Shown here: one piece after another, positions 34,426 through 47,413 of the stretch
Layout of the letters: every line of letters begins with the position of its first letter
Numbering within the stretch: position 1 is the first letter of the stretch
DNA from: Isoetes taiwanensis
Lineage: Eukaryota > Streptophyta > Lycopodiopsida > Isoetales > Isoetaceae
Reading direction: 5' to 3'
NCBI GenBank assembly: GCA_021234155.1
Contig: JAJEKV010000016.1
Coordinates: 19,966,441-20,030,440, forward strand
DNA length: 64,000 bases
The notes under the pieces: model-generated
The model's input: the letters and a program-made list of their open reading frames with translations, nothing else
What the model was told of the DNA's origin: nothing
The model's database searches: none
Position numbers and translations under genes: made by a program

Positions 34426-35977
34426 ATGGTACCCCAACTAACATTGTCCGAACCCGCCCGGGTTTGTTTTGTGTGCTTGTTAACCGTGATTTGTTTTGTG
34501 GCGGTGGAATACCATGGCATTTGGTGCCTCGTCCGCAGGGTCACGTCGGTTGAGAGCGGCCGGGCCCCAACAATTGCGCAAGGGTGGATTTGCACAAGCA
34601 CTGGGTGCAATCACTATGTCGACAGGATACGTCGTGACCCGGGAATTCCGGGTTTGACGCGTGACGGAGCATGGGGCCACCACCAGAGCCACCACCCAGA
34701 TCTTTGGTGGCCCACCGACGCATATTCCGCCACGGTCCGCATAATCGCGAGATGCGTAGGTGGTGTCCGAGCGGAGAGGGCATTTAAACGCCGAGAAGAT
34801 CCCCGCCAAAGCCGCGCGTAGGGTTGAGGCTGCCGCAAGACATTGTGGAAGCGAGCGGCAAGGCGCAACAACAATGCGCCTACAACATGTCCTAACCCCG
34901 TGAGGCCGCTTTGATGCCTTTCCCCGAGGGTCGGGACGCCATGTTCCACGCAGGCCACCACAAAGACAAAGCGGAGGAGCTTGAGAGGATGCAGCCCTTT
35001 ATGAAGGTTGCATTAGAGCCGAGTTGGTGCCACGTGGCGGCCCCGAGGAGGATAGGACCGCGACATGCCCTTCTCAATGACGGGCCATTGCAGACACGAG
35101 GATGGGTGGTCATTTGCCCACAGGAGGGGGAGAGCGCTAGCCGAAGCTCCTCAGATACGGAGTCTCGGCCAAGGTTAATGAAAGAGGGTCCATCTTCACA
35201 AAGTCTTTCGGTAGCCCGCAGCGTCCACACTCCTATCGATCCCTCATTCGCCCTCCAAGGATAGTGAATTGCATGGCGATTATGGACGAAGTTCCGGTAG
35301 AGGTAGGGGCTAGGTCGACGCAGAGGCCCCTCTCATGGGACACGTCCGTTCGGGCTGATCCGTTTATGGCCACCCCCTCCTTCCATAGGGCGCCATGCGG
35401 TGGCAAGTCCCGACCTGGGGGCCGCCAGTCTTCGACGACATAGTGAGGACCGCAATGGCGTGCACCTGCATGGCACACACTTTGACCTCGCCATTTCGCA
35501 CCAAGCCGCAATGTCGAGGCGAGGCATGGATGAGAGACCGAGCCATGGGTTTCTTCATGTACCACCTTGAGAGTTTGACGGGCACACCATCCGGAGCTAC
35601 CGGTGTGTGTACCCATTTGAGGTTAGTCCGGCCCGCCATCGAAGGTCGGGACGAGTTCGAGCACTTGCGGATCCGGTGCCGGCCGAAACCTCCTTCGGGA
35701 GGAGGTTAGGATGTTCACCCACTTCTACGGCCCGGCCAGATACCGAGCATCTCACGCCGGGTCGAGGAGGGAGGGCGTCCGGATAGCGCCGCCACCGGTG
35801 TTGCGAGGGCCGCCCAAAGATGCATGCGGCGTGCAACTCACTGTTGACCTCATCGAGGCTTGCACACCCGATGGACGGTGGGAGGAGGGACATATAACGA
35901 GTGTCGATGCAGGTGCGTGTCCGTTTAGTTTGTATCTATTGATGTCGACATCTAACCACCGAGTTCCTTGCACGTAG
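34426..35977 (+). pseudogene. GC-rich possible Agenet/Tudor-like gene, degenerate
   Basis: This 1.7-kb stretch is much more GC-rich than its surroundings and has broken open frames on the plus strand. The segment at about 35600-35700 gives EFEHLRIRCRPKPPS and that at 35820-35910 gives TVDLIEACTPDGRWEEGHIT followed by a GTGCGT donor-like site. A 'V.A.....WWEG.I..V' block together with 'EHLR.RP.PP' is the pattern of plant Agenet-domain proteins, which read histone marks. An upstream frame (GHHKDKAEELERMQPFMKV) may be another exon. The reading needs several frame changes, so it is likely a fragment or pseudogene. The call is tentative. Confidence 0.3.
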
Positions 35978-36208
35978 TGCCTTGCGCCACATGCTACCGG
36001 AAGGGCGTCGCGAAGTTGTTGATGGTGGACCCTGGTCTACCACGACTTCGTCCGTGGGAGAGACACATAACGCGGTGTCCCGAGGAGTGCGTCTCCCACT
36101 TTCTTCCTGGTGAGCATCCTGATTGAGGTACACTTCGTCTGATCCTATGGCCCATCGTCACAAAGTAAGTACACAAAGTAAGTACGCAGTTCTTTGCTTT
36201 AGTTTCAA

Positions 36209-36720
36209 TTGGTGCCCAGGCGAATCGTTCTTTCAATCGTTCTTTCGTTGGGCATGCGTGATAGCAAAATGTGGGCATTTAAAAAAACTTGGGCATTAAA
36301 AAAAACTTGGGCATTCAAATTCGGGGTTCAAAAAAAACTCCCGCATTTAAAAATTGTGGGGGCACTGACACCGACCGCGCCCGCCCTACCGATTGGACGG
36401 GTTCGGGTTTTTAACGAACCGACGCCCAAACGCCTGAAAGCGTCGGCGGTTGCCACCGACGCCCTGCCCCGATTTGGCCGTGGGTTCGTGAAAATCCGCT
36501 GAACTGGCGCCCGTACCTTTCGAGCGGCCGACCGATGCTCGCGCGGCTTCCCAGGGTTTGGGTTGCCCAGCGAACCTCGGCAGTAACGCTTACCGGCCGC
36601 CCGTCCCGGCCGATTGGCGTGGGCGAATCCTCCGGGTTCGCCTGGCGAATCTTCGGGGTTCGCTTGGGCGAACCCTCTTGGCGGTTTGACGATTTCGGGA
36701 GCCAATAAAGTTGGCGTGTA
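36209..36720. repeat. GC-rich repeat block with short direct repeats
   Basis: Contains four copies of 'tgggcatt(t/c/a)aaaaa(a)act' at 36266-36320 and several 'gcctggcgaa' or 'ttgggcgaa' motifs at 36600-36690. No gene is supported. The block lies 3' of the TilS-like gene. Confidence 0.4.
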
Positions 36721-37287
36721 CCAAGTGCTGCAAAAGTACCACATTTATAACTCTTACATTGAGCAAGGAATCCTGCAACATAACCGCTTTCAAATTCACA
36801 GACATGAAATGAAAACTCTTGACCTTGGAGTTTACTCTTGGCCGTTCTTAAGAAATTCTCCCAATCCTATTTCCGCCGTGCATTCCTCTGTGCCCTCTGT
36901 TTCCTTCTATAAGAAATTGGTGCCCTCAAATGTTTCGACTGTGACTGGTATGCAAGAAGACAGTGATCCTATGTCCATACTTACAGACCACTTTCAAGCA
37001 TGCTCTTCAATGATAGAAGTTTGTTGGCGCAACCTACACGAAAGAAACTTCATACTACTGTTAAAATATGTCCTAAGAATGAGAGGTAACAAATATAAGA
37101 TTATGAAGCTGGAGTGCACAAGTAACCTGTATAGACTTCTCCTAGTATAGCGTGAATTTGGCATTCTTCCTGGGTCGCAAAAACGATCATCCCTTTCCAA
37201 TTACTTCCTCCCAATTCTTGCTATTCACCATACTCTGTGTATGCTAAGATGGATATTCTTATCAGAGCCAAGATGAGCGGCCCCCTC

Positions 37288-40200
37288 CTAAAGGAACTCT
37301 TGGCTCAAATGATGCGACAATGGAGATGTATGGACAATGTTGAAATTCAATATTCTGCAACAATACAGAAAAGTCAGCAGACTCCTTAAAAAAGGCCACA
37401 TCACGTGCCTAGGACTTAACAGTGTTAAAAGGCATACCGGAACACCAAGAAGCAAATTCTGCTCAGTAACAAATACTGGCAACCCACGTCGTACAGGAAT
37501 TGGAAGTGATTTCAACAACAACAAGGCCTTTCTAGCTTTTCTCACAGTATAGTTCATGGCCAACGGTTTACCCTCTGTTTGATCAGCATCCAGACGAGCA
37601 GCACAGCAACAGACATCAACTATACAATCCTCAGTACTACCTTTGGCAAGTTTAGAAATGTAAATCCAATCCCTTTCTTCAAAATGGCGAACCTTCACTT
37701 GCTTTTCCTTTCTAAGCGTGCAACTTTGTTTTATTTCTCTACTTAGAGTATGTTCACCAGTATCTAACAATTCGTTTCTCCAGGTCACAAAAAACCGATC
37801 CATAAAGTACGCAGAATCTCCAGATGTAAGAATTACGCTTGGATTATAGATTTTGGGACTAGTAGTAGCAGAGTGACTTTGCTTGTTCCTAAGTTCATTC
37901 ATAATCTTGTTGCTGCCTTCAAACATGTCTTTGGACATGTCTTCAGCTAGTGTGATTAATGCAGAAGCAGTACTTTCTGAAAACAAGCTCAGAATAGCCT
38001 TGTCTATTGTCAGAGATGAGTTAGATTTCTGTACTATTCCAAGATTTTCATCGCTTTCTTCGTCATTGTTCAGATAGGATGCATTGCCTCTGCTAGACAA
38101 CCCTGTCCTCGATGACCTTGGCATATCTGGAGAGAAGCAGACAAGAACCTTTGTAGATTTTGAACCAGGCTTTAAACATGCATAGCAGCCACCTAAAGTC
38201 AAGGCACCCTGGAAAAGGGGTTGTCTTTAGCTAGGCCATACACCAAAAGAAAAGACTACAAGATGCATGCCTAGACTATAAACTTAGAAGTATACCAAGT
38301 GGATGTCTAACCTGCAAGGGAGGAGAACGATTGATGAACTTCATAAATGCTGTTAATGCCCGTCCTCTGACAGGCCTCTCTTTCTGAGCAACAAACTGTA
38401 TAGCAAGAAAGCGATGATATATTTGATACAAAGAATTAAGGGATGACGCAGAGAGATCGAAGAAAACACCTGGATTAATGCACCTAATGCACGCAAAATT
38501 ACTGCTTCATCATATAAGCCACTGCTCAATTTTTGGATATCTAGGACTGCATACCCATAGACCTTAAAATGGATAAAATAAATTATGTAAGACATGGTTA
38601 TTGCCAACATTGAGAAGAAATTACTTTAGTACTTACCTCATCAATATGGACTGTTTCCATTAATAGCTTATCCCTAGCATCCTCTAGGCACTGCCTATGC
38701 TGACGTAGGATAGAAATTGCAGAAAGGATTTCCCGTCTAAGTGAGCCTGGTTTCAAGTTATAGCTTAGAGACCCACAGTTTACTAAACAGACCTCATTCC
38801 CAATGCAAAACATTCAACCAAATCGTTGAAATATGTAATCTTTATCTATTTCCTATTCATGCCATTATTGAGAACAATTTTCTTTAAGTATAGAAATCCA
38901 AATTCAGGTGACATGAACATGTGTGCTACGGCTCAGAAGCTAGAAACTGGATCATTGGGAATGCAAAACTATCTTAATCAAACATAGAAGATGACAATCC
39001 AAATAGGCACCACTGCAGAAATATTTGCAAGGACAGATGTGCATTTACACACATGTGGACATCTAACAAGACTCTGAAGCTAAAACTACTTCTGTCCAAC
39101 TCTTTTGCTGCACGCTGCTATGTCAAGTGCACTAGGAGGTTGGATATGTTTGGAAATTAAACGGTAAATAAACAACTGCTTTTCTGTCGAATGATTGATT
39201 TGAATAACTAAAGTTGCAATTGAAAAATCTAACAGTCATTAGCGCCACCTAATATAAAGCAAGTTACTCGCCAGCTTTATCATGTAAAAGAAAGGATAGA
39301 GCAGAAATTTCTATTGGAATTCAATAGATCAAGATCTCCTTTCGCTTTAGGCATGTCCCCTTTCCCATGATGTGTATTTTTTACATTGGATCTGATTCTT
39401 ACAAAGCCTGTCACTAACACATGTTCATTCAGACTATGTGTATTCTTAAAATTCCTAAAAGTGTGCTTGCACTTGTCAGCAAAGAGGACATGCGATCACA
39501 TAAATTGTGTTCTCAGGCAATGAAGTGGAAAGCTGCATACCTGAGTATGTTTCGAATAGCACATTCCGAATGCGATTACGCACAAAAAGCAAATTTTGGT
39601 TTGTTGGGTCTTCAACCCAAGCTTGTTCTGCTTGTTCACAAATCTAGTGCGATGTAATCAAGCAATAAAAGTTATAATCTGAAAAATCCCACCAAGACTA
39701 CGTTGATGTCAGGTGTATTAGTTACCCCGTATAGATCACGTTTCGAGAAATCTAACAAGGGATGCACAAGGAATAGACTTTGATGAACTTCTTCTGCAGG
39801 CTTAATTGGCCTGTAAAATATTTCAGTTAAAAATCCCATCCCAGCCAGCCCAATGGGTCCACTCGATCGTGAAAGTCGCAGAACAAACAACTCAGCCTGC
39901 TCAAAAAATACAGCAAAGATGGTGTTGATATGCATCCAAGCCCAATCTTGTTGTTATTACTTCTCCTATAGGATGAAAGGACAAAACCCACTAACCTGGT
40001 CATCTGAATGATGCGCTGTCAGAAGTATTTTTATCTTGTTTTCTAGGCATTCATTGGAAAGTAGGGAATATCTGATGTCATGCATTAAGCAGTTCCATTT
40101 AGTTTCAAAAGCAAAATAACCAGCTTTAGATATATTAAAAAGATGAAACATTATTGTGTGTGACATATAATCAACTTGCCTACCCAACAACTTACAAGGC

Positions 40201-42507
40201 CACAAGCTATCAAGCTTTTTAGCCACCAGAAAAAGAATAGTGCGCAGTTGATATGCATCTTATTATGCGGTAGCCATAGATATGTCCACTTGGGCTACAA
40301 ATATCCTGTTTACACAAATATGTCAAAATGTAAATATTTTTGCTACCTTTTCTTCCATATGCAGGAACATGTACTGTGTGGGTGAGCTTGGATTTGGAAT
40401 CTCGACAACCCAGTTTGTTTTATGGCAAGCTTATGCACAAAAAAATAGTCCTGAGTCTGCTTACTCCTGGATTAAGCTTATTCTAATGTGTGGGGAACAG
40501 AAAGTTATCTGAAATAAACATTTTTAATTTTCAGAATTGTATCTAGCTACTCCAACTCAAGCAACATTATGACTTTTGTCCTATGCTGAGGCAAAGAATT
40601 CCTTCGCTGACAAGTGTGTCAAAGTTATTGCCTTCCATGTTCTTCTTCAAGCATAATGACCACAAAATCTGTCGGTTGCGTTCAACTCAGTTGCAACATA
40701 GAAAGGATCTATTTAGACAAACACACAGAATCATTAGTTCTACTTACGGATTTTCATGAGTCAATGTTGATGTTAAAAGTCCTGACTAAATATTTCTGGA
40801 TGAGAATGGCAGAGTTTGGATGCAGCACTGCTTTTCACAAGGTTTACAAAAGGAGTTCCATCCCTCAGGTTCCTGTGACGATAAACGTAAATTACACCTT
40901 CACAGCTCGCAATACTATTGTGTATGGAAAGCCAATAGTAAGTCCCCGCTCTTTTTAACTTAGGGGGTGCATTTCCTGTTTGAGACAGCTTATAACAGTT
41001 TATTGCAACATCCCCTAAAGTCCACAAAGAAAAATTTTAAAAATGCCCATACCATTGTATAGGCATTTTGTGTACTCTGCATTGTAGACAACTATACTAA
41101 CTCTGATAACTTTGAAAAGGGAGGCAAGATTGCGTCCTGTTTATTCTGGGTTTTCTGACCACATACATCGTCTGTGAAAAAAACTATCCTGCAAACAAAC
41201 AGTTGATAGTGATACTGCTCTAGATATCACAGTTGCTAGTGACTGCTCTAGATATCATCTAACTTATCTTTCCAGAATATGGATATGCCTTCTTCCAGGT
41301 ACCAGATTCAATGTGTAAATAAATACATCCACATCCAAAACGAAAACATTCCATCAATGCAATTAAAAACACTCGACCTTGCTTTGCGTGCAGCTTCTTG
41401 AATATGTCCAGGAGAAGGTATGCCTTCCTCCCAAGTACACTTCAATATTTTGCATGTTATACCTATCAAGAGAATTACAGCCTTCAAATTAATTCTAATT
41501 GTACATGGATCAAGAAGAAAAAGCTAAGTTTAGATACCTAGATTTGAAACCCATTCCTGGACTTTTTCTGACTCCAATGTGCTCTCTGATCTCAGACCAT
41601 GGTCAACAACAATAGCTATGAGGCTTTTACATGCTTGATCTGTGATATTAGTATTTGTTAGCTTCCACCTCATCGTAAGGAGACAAAGTGCCATGCTGTC
41701 TGGGCCACCTGAAACAGCAATTGCTGGAACCCACCAAATGCAATTCATCAGCCTTATCATCATACTGAAGTAATTTAACATCACGCAATTCCTCAGCATC
41801 ATGTGCATTACATAGAGACAACTATCATTAATCTTATCATTAATCTCAATCAGCCCGACAAACTCTGTTAGAGACCCTTTTCAATATCTTTGAAAATCCC
41901 AAAGTGCTGTTGCATTTGATAAAATCAATGATTAGGCTCCATCTAGATAGGGCGATCTTGATTACAATCTTGAAGGTAAACTATCTGTCCTACAAGACTA
42001 CAACATCACAGTGATACAACGTTAACCATGAAAACTGTAACTTCCTTTCTAGAAAAAAGCTTGCGTGGGAGCTTGTTCATAAGCCCCTGGGCTTCATACA
42101 CAAAACATCTGTTTCACCAAATTGCTTAAGAGTAGAAACCTATATTCTGAGATGCGCTATAACTATAACAACATTACGTTCAGCTACAAGAGAAAAAAGG
42201 TACCAAGTGGTTCTTCAGGGGAGATGCCAGCCATGCTCATTCTTCTTGAAAACATGTGATCATAATCTGTCTTTTCATCCAATTGGGCATTCCGCTTACA
42301 AGGTTCACTAATGGTCTGTAACACATCCTGCTGGGCATTCACAATCCTCGGGCTTGGCTTGTTAATATGTTGGCCAGCATCCAAGCTCCAAGTATGGGCG
42401 TGATCCAACAAGTGCCGTCTCAGAAGCGGCGGATGGCATCCAGATTTGGTTGTAAAGAGAGGTCCTATTGCCGTTGATGCCATTCTACATACGAGTAGAG
42501 GCGCCAT
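37288..42507 (-). CDS. tRNA(Ile)-lysidine synthase, plastid type (TilS/RSY3-like), 10 exons
   Basis: Exons: 42507-42204, 41723-41538, 41462-41378, 40071-39996, 39896-39726, 39643-39541, 38746-38637, 38562-38470, 38395-38312, 38208-37288. Introns are GT-AG, phases agree throughout, and the sum is 2133 nt (710 residues; 702 if the second Met at 42483 is used). The first ~95 residues look like a plastid transit region. The enzyme core follows: PP-loop AVSGGPDSMAL, VVDHGLRSES, EEGIPSPGHIQEAARKARY, LLTAHHSDDQAELFVLRLSR, GLAGMGF, EDPTNQNLLFVRNRIRN. TilS joins lysine to C34 of the CAU-anticodon tRNA-Ile so that it reads AUA. In plants the enzyme serves organelle tRNA. The long last exon holds a weakly conserved C-terminal half, with a PIPVRRGLPVF block like the TilS C-terminal domain. 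The gene looks intact. The exact C terminus is less certain. Confidence 0.92.
38747..39540 (-). other. Intron 6 of the TilS-like gene
   Basis: 794 nt, GT-AG, no other gene visible. Confidence 0.7.
40072..41377 (-). other. Intron 3 of the TilS-like gene
   Basis: 1306 nt, GT-AG. Open frames on both strands in it have no recognisable domain. A short near-duplication 'gatagtgatactgctctagatatca' / 'gctagtgactgctctagatatca' lies at about 41206-41252. Confidence 0.7.
41724..42203 (-). other. Intron 1 of the TilS-like gene
   Basis: 480 nt, GT donor in CTTG|GTACC, AG acceptor TTCCAG|CAATTG. It splits the PP-loop exon from the transit-peptide exon. Confidence 0.75.
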
Positions 42508-42720
42508 AGCAGTTTTTTCATTAAGATTTAGTTGTACGCCTGTGCAAAGTTTCGGGAGCTATCAAGACAAGCAAGGATTATCGGACAAAATGCCCCTACA
42601 AGGTATGCTACTCATCCAAATGCTCAAAGGACTATAGGACAAAATGCTCCTACAAGGAAGCATAGAAACCGAAGCTTCTTCCTAAGGTGTTTGCTAGATT
42701 TTGTCACGTATTGCATGAGA

Positions 42721-42730
42721 TTATATATAC
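42721..42730 (-). promoter_or_regulatory. Candidate TATA box of the TilS-like gene
   Basis: Minus strand GTATATATAA, about 215-240 bases upstream of the two possible start codons. It would imply a 5' UTR near 190 bases. A large inverted repeat begins 17 bases further upstream. No transcript evidence is available from sequence alone. Confidence 0.35.
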
Positions 42731-42746
42731 ACTAAAGGATCATGTA

Positions 42747-42863
42747 TGGTGGCATGGCCACCGGGACCACATTCCCGTGTGGACCGGTGGGGCCCCGCGA
42801 CCGGCGGAGCCGGGAGCGGGTCACCGGCCACACCGGAATGTGGGACCGGTGGCCATGCCACCA
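42747..42863. repeat. GC-rich imperfect inverted repeat (about 44-bp arms)
   Basis: The left arm (42747-42790, starting TGGTGGCATGGCCACCGG) is the near-complement of the right arm (about 42821-42863, ending CCGGTGGCCATGCCACCA), with a GC-rich loop of about 30 bases. Each arm also holds a shorter palindrome (GGTGGCATGGCCACC). It could form a cruciform or long hairpin and lies immediately upstream of the TilS-like promoter region. Confidence 0.85.
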
Positions 42864-44599
42864 CAACATGGAAATGGGGCGCCCATTTTTTTTTTCTTGG
42901 TCTGGCGATGGCGATAGTCTGGCGATGGCGATGGCGATGGCGCTCTGCGGGTATGGCCCTCGGGCCGCTCCTTGTGCTCTGACGGCCATGGCGCTCGGCA
43001 TTTCCTGCCGTTGAGCAGTTAGGGCGCTCATTTTCTTGGTTGTGTTTCTTTTTATGAAGATTTATTTCACGATTCCTTTCTATTCTTGAGGAAAAGCGGC
43101 TCTTTCATGATTTCAATATGTTCTTGAGGAAAAACGAGTAGATAGTAGTGATCTTTTGTGTCTCATTGTAGTTTTTTCTTCTTTTTTTTATGGTTTCAAA
43201 CTATTTTTTCTTTGCACGCAGGTCCGGGATGTTGTTTTGTGCACGCAGATGGGGATACAGGTCATGCAAAGATTCAGATGCGAGTCTGGTGCAAAGATTC
43301 AGATGCAAATGCGAGTCTGCTTGCTTCTGCTGCAACGATGAAGAGATACAGAAAGGCCAAGCCGGACTTGCAGCAGTAAAGTGAAAAAAAAAGGGGAAGC
43401 CGATGCTACCTTTTCATTAGAATAGCCTCCGTTTCATTTCTTTTCATTGCTTTTGTTCCTTTCTGTATACAGAGGCTACTGTAAAAGATTTCTGTGAAAG
43501 ACTTGTCTATTTTGGGGAAGCGGTATAAGATTTCTGTGTAAAAACTTGTGTCTATTTTGGGAACCGGTTGTAGCCTGTAAATATATGTATGTGCGGAATT
43601 GGCTTCCCACTTTCCATTCCGGATTGTAGGGATATGCCACATGGCAGCACGTAGTTTATCTTCAGACAAAAACGGCGACCCCATTTCCATGTTGTATACA
43701 AGAAGTCCATTTGGCATATAGACATCCCAAGAATGTTCTTCCCTATAACGTGGGGACAACTTATCTTCATTTCTCAAAGGTAAATATTCTTGAATGCTAG
43801 GTAAATCACTCGAACATCGAGTAAGTCGAGCAGAATCCTAGGTAAATTCAACAAATTGATGGGTAAATGTTGGAGAATTTCATATTGTAGCCTTCTTCAA
43901 GAATCAATGGCATTTTCTTGAATTGCATATAGAAACATGGCGTCGCGCCATTAGATGACGAGCCATAATTGAAGGTAAATTGTTTTTATGTATTTGGTGA
44001 CAATAGCACCACTTTGTCATCTAGATAAGGTGTATGACATGATCAGTATTGGAGTTTTTTTATATAATATACGGGTCCTTCTTTAATAGTGGTGTACAAA
44101 AAAGCGAAATCCCAGCATGTCCTAAGCACCTCATCCCCCCCTTTTTTTTTCATCTGCTCAGCGTGACCGTACGGGATTAATGAGCTAGTGAAGTCTGGTG
44201 GTCTGGTGCAAGACCATGATGAATGGTTCCGACGACCTCAACAATGCACGCCAAATTCTGTTTCCGTAAACGTCCTTGTCATTTCAGAATTATCAAAGCT
44301 GAAGCTAAGAAGGTACGCCCTGTCCCCCCCTGGAGGGGGGGGGGGGGGGGAGGGGGAGGTCTGAGAGGTGCGCTTAGTTTCTTTGTGGGATTCTTTGCTT
44401 GATCTGGCAATGGATTACACATTGAAGAAGGCATCTTTTTCTTTCTGAGTACTTGAAACCCTGAATTTATAACGTTCCTAACCGACATGCCTTTACCCAA
44501 TTGGGCAGAACCGTCTAGATGTTTATGAGTAGTCGCTTCTACCCATTTTTGTCAGTGGTTCAGAAACGTCACACCAAGATCTACTCAAATGGTCTCTCA
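42864..44599. other. Intergenic region with simple repeats, no firm gene
   Basis: Contains a GCGATG run (42903-42945), a duplicated 'gcaaagattcagatgc' block (43265-43310), and a poly(G) tract at 44331-44350. The minus strand at 43406-43777 is open for 123 codons (…EEHSWDVYMPNGLLVYNME…) and could be an exon of an unknown gene, but nothing confirms it. Confidence 0.35.
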
Positions 44600-47413
44600 T
44601 GGGTTTGTCACAGAATTCTAACACCTATTTTTTCTTTTTGCAGCTTCTGGTTGCTTTGACAGAGTACGAGTTTGCCACTTTTCGCAAGTCTGCCTTCTGT
44701 GGAAAAGAAGTCAAAGCAATTAAAGCCAAGAGATGTCTCAGAAATAGAATGGCTGCAAGTTTGAAAGTAAGCTTTTGATAGTGACAAAATGAAGATGAAG
44801 GAGGTCAAATCAACGTTTAGGGCGGAATTGGTAGAGCTCATCCACAAGGTTTATACAAAGAAAATGGTGAACAATGAAGTGAGAACTCGGTTGCAAGAGC
44901 ATTTGCTTGGCAGTATATAAATAAGGCTTTAGCAAACAAAATGGATTATCTTATGAACTAGGCTTCTTTTGCTGCAAACTCGTACAAGGATTCATTAAAG
45001 AAGTTGTTCAAGAAAATCCCTTCAACTAGATTTGATAGGACACCCAGAGTTTCAGGAGTAGGGTTAGGAAGTTGTGTGAAATGAAAGCCGAGGCAGAGAG
45101 CAGGCTAAACAGTGTTATTCAATGGGATGAAGGTTGCAGAGAGTCGTCTACACAACTTCACCAAGCACCATAACTTGCCCTTGCCCGAGGGTTTCGTTGT
45201 AGTGTCTGTGGAAGTCATTCTTGATGGGAGCATTCCGTTGCCTTATCCGGAACCCGAGATTGCAATACTTGCAGAGTCCGTGAGGAGTTTCATCCCGTGG
45301 TCGAGAGAGACGTGGATCGCGACTTGAAGATAACACGCCGCCTCCACTCGGCCCGACAGCATAAAGAGGTGGAATTGGTTGTCGTTGAGGATCCCATGAC
45401 TCCGATGCCGCTTCGATTACATCGCCATAGTGGTATCTCTAGGGAAGAACTTGTTGAGAAGAATTGCACACTTTTGCATGAATGCCGTGATATGCCTTAT
45501 GGCCGGTGTGATCATCTTCACCGATCCTAATCATGCAGCTTGTCGATACCGCACTAGGTGATGACTCGGCTGCCACCGCGGATGAAGTTATGCCCCATGC
45601 CGGAAAAGACCGCCAATGAGATGTCGCTTGTGGGGCCGATGCCGCATTGCATGATTTGATGAAGTGGTCGAACGCCTTTGGTGTTAGTAGACAATGTAGT
45701 CGTGGTCCACACTCATAAAGACCGCGAGAGAGACAGTCATTGAAGCGGTAACCATATGCCATGCAAATTGATGTCTAAAAAGGCACCCAAAAGGATGTAT
45801 AGAATGGTGAAACGGGACTCCACGTAAAAGCTGGTGTGGTAAAGCCCGGAGAAAGATCATGGCATCTTCAATTTTAGGTTTTCAATCTTCGATTCATTTG
45901 TATGAGAAGATCTTTGCGCAAACTTCTCAACCGCAGAGATTAGTAGCATGCGCATCTTCTTCTACGGAACTTGACCGCCGAGAGGACCACATTTGTTTTT
46001 AATATGTTAGATGTTTGTTCAGAGAACGGACAGTGAAGATGCTCATGCTAAATAACAAGGTGTTTGTGTGAAAGCATGGCATATAGCATATGGTATTCCA
46101 ATGTCCACTTTCTATAAGTGGCTAAGACTTTTCCTTGATGGTCACAGAGTTGCTGAACATGGGAACACGGGCACAAAAACCAAGGTCTCACACTCCAGCG
46201 TGGGAAGGCCGTCTTCGCCTATGTATATAGATGAGAACGCCGAGACAATGCCCCACGTCGAAAATCAATAATCAAGGTGTAAGAGAGAATGTGAAGAGGC
46301 TCCCTCCTGTTTCTAACCAAGAAGGACATTCTTCAAGAGGTGAACGCCAATGTGAAGGAGATGACAGCAAGCGTGTCTCCGACTCATCATTTTCACGGGT
46401 GGAAGCGAGGATCATAACGAGGTTGCAATAGCTAAAAGGATAGCTTTCTCTAAATGCAACACATGTATTGTAATCAAAGAAAAATGGCTAAGACAAGAGA
46501 TCCAAGGGAGTGAAGAGATTTGCAGATTGAAAGGAAGGCACACATGACTGCCCAGATCTCTTGTAGGAGCTTGTACTGGCCATGGAGAGCTCTGTCCCAT
46601 CGATCACCAGAACAGGCGCTTACCATTATACATGATAAAATGGACCAAAACAAGACCATGATTCCAAGACTAGAGAAACTCGCAAAGTCAGTATGGAGAG
46701 GTGAACGCTTGAAAGTTAGTGTTACTGGTGCACTGATGCATGGCCATGGCACAGGTGCATTGGGACATTTCTCACTAGACCTTTGGAAGGATGATTCGAA
46801 TTTTCATGTTGGTTCCTTGAATCATGCTATCAAAACACTAGAAACAAAGTTTAAAATGAAACGCACTAATTTGCTCAAAACGCACTTCAAAAGGAATCTT
46901 TGAAAGATTCCCTAAAATCCCCCCAAAAAGGTCCCTTTTCATGGTATATTTGTGACAAGTGTGACAATTTGAAAATTTTAGGCATCATTTTTGAGGGGGG
47001 TTATGAACTTAGCTTCCATTCAAAATTGTTTGACATCCCTTTTTGGCCCCCCTAGTTTGGTTTGAGAAATAGTAATATTTTCAAAAACTAAACAAAATAG
47101 ACATTGAAAAAAACAGCAAGCACACTAAAGTGCCAAAAAGGTATTTTATTCAAAGTTTTCAAAATCACTACAAAACTATGAACAAAACTGTAAAAAATGC
47201 AACACATTTTTACATTGCCTCATTGAAGCAAACATTTTCACATGAAAGTATGCCTCATTGAACAAGCTTACACTTTGAAGCACAAGTTGGAGTCGAAGAC
47301 GCTCGCTCTTCGTCTTATATACTTGCTCTTATTTGCTCATCCGTCTTGCTATAGACTTATGTATACCGCGATGACAATGCGTGGACATAACGTTTTCAAA
47401 ATAAATTTCTGGG

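Noticed and set aside
36328-36744. GC-rich minus-strand ORF of 138 codons
   Set aside because: Made of short direct repeats (ANPEDSPGEPGG-type), overlapped by an equally long plus-strand frame, no domain.
44331-44350. Poly(G) tract as a functional element
   Set aside because: A single homopolymer run, possibly an assembly slip; nothing else supports a role.
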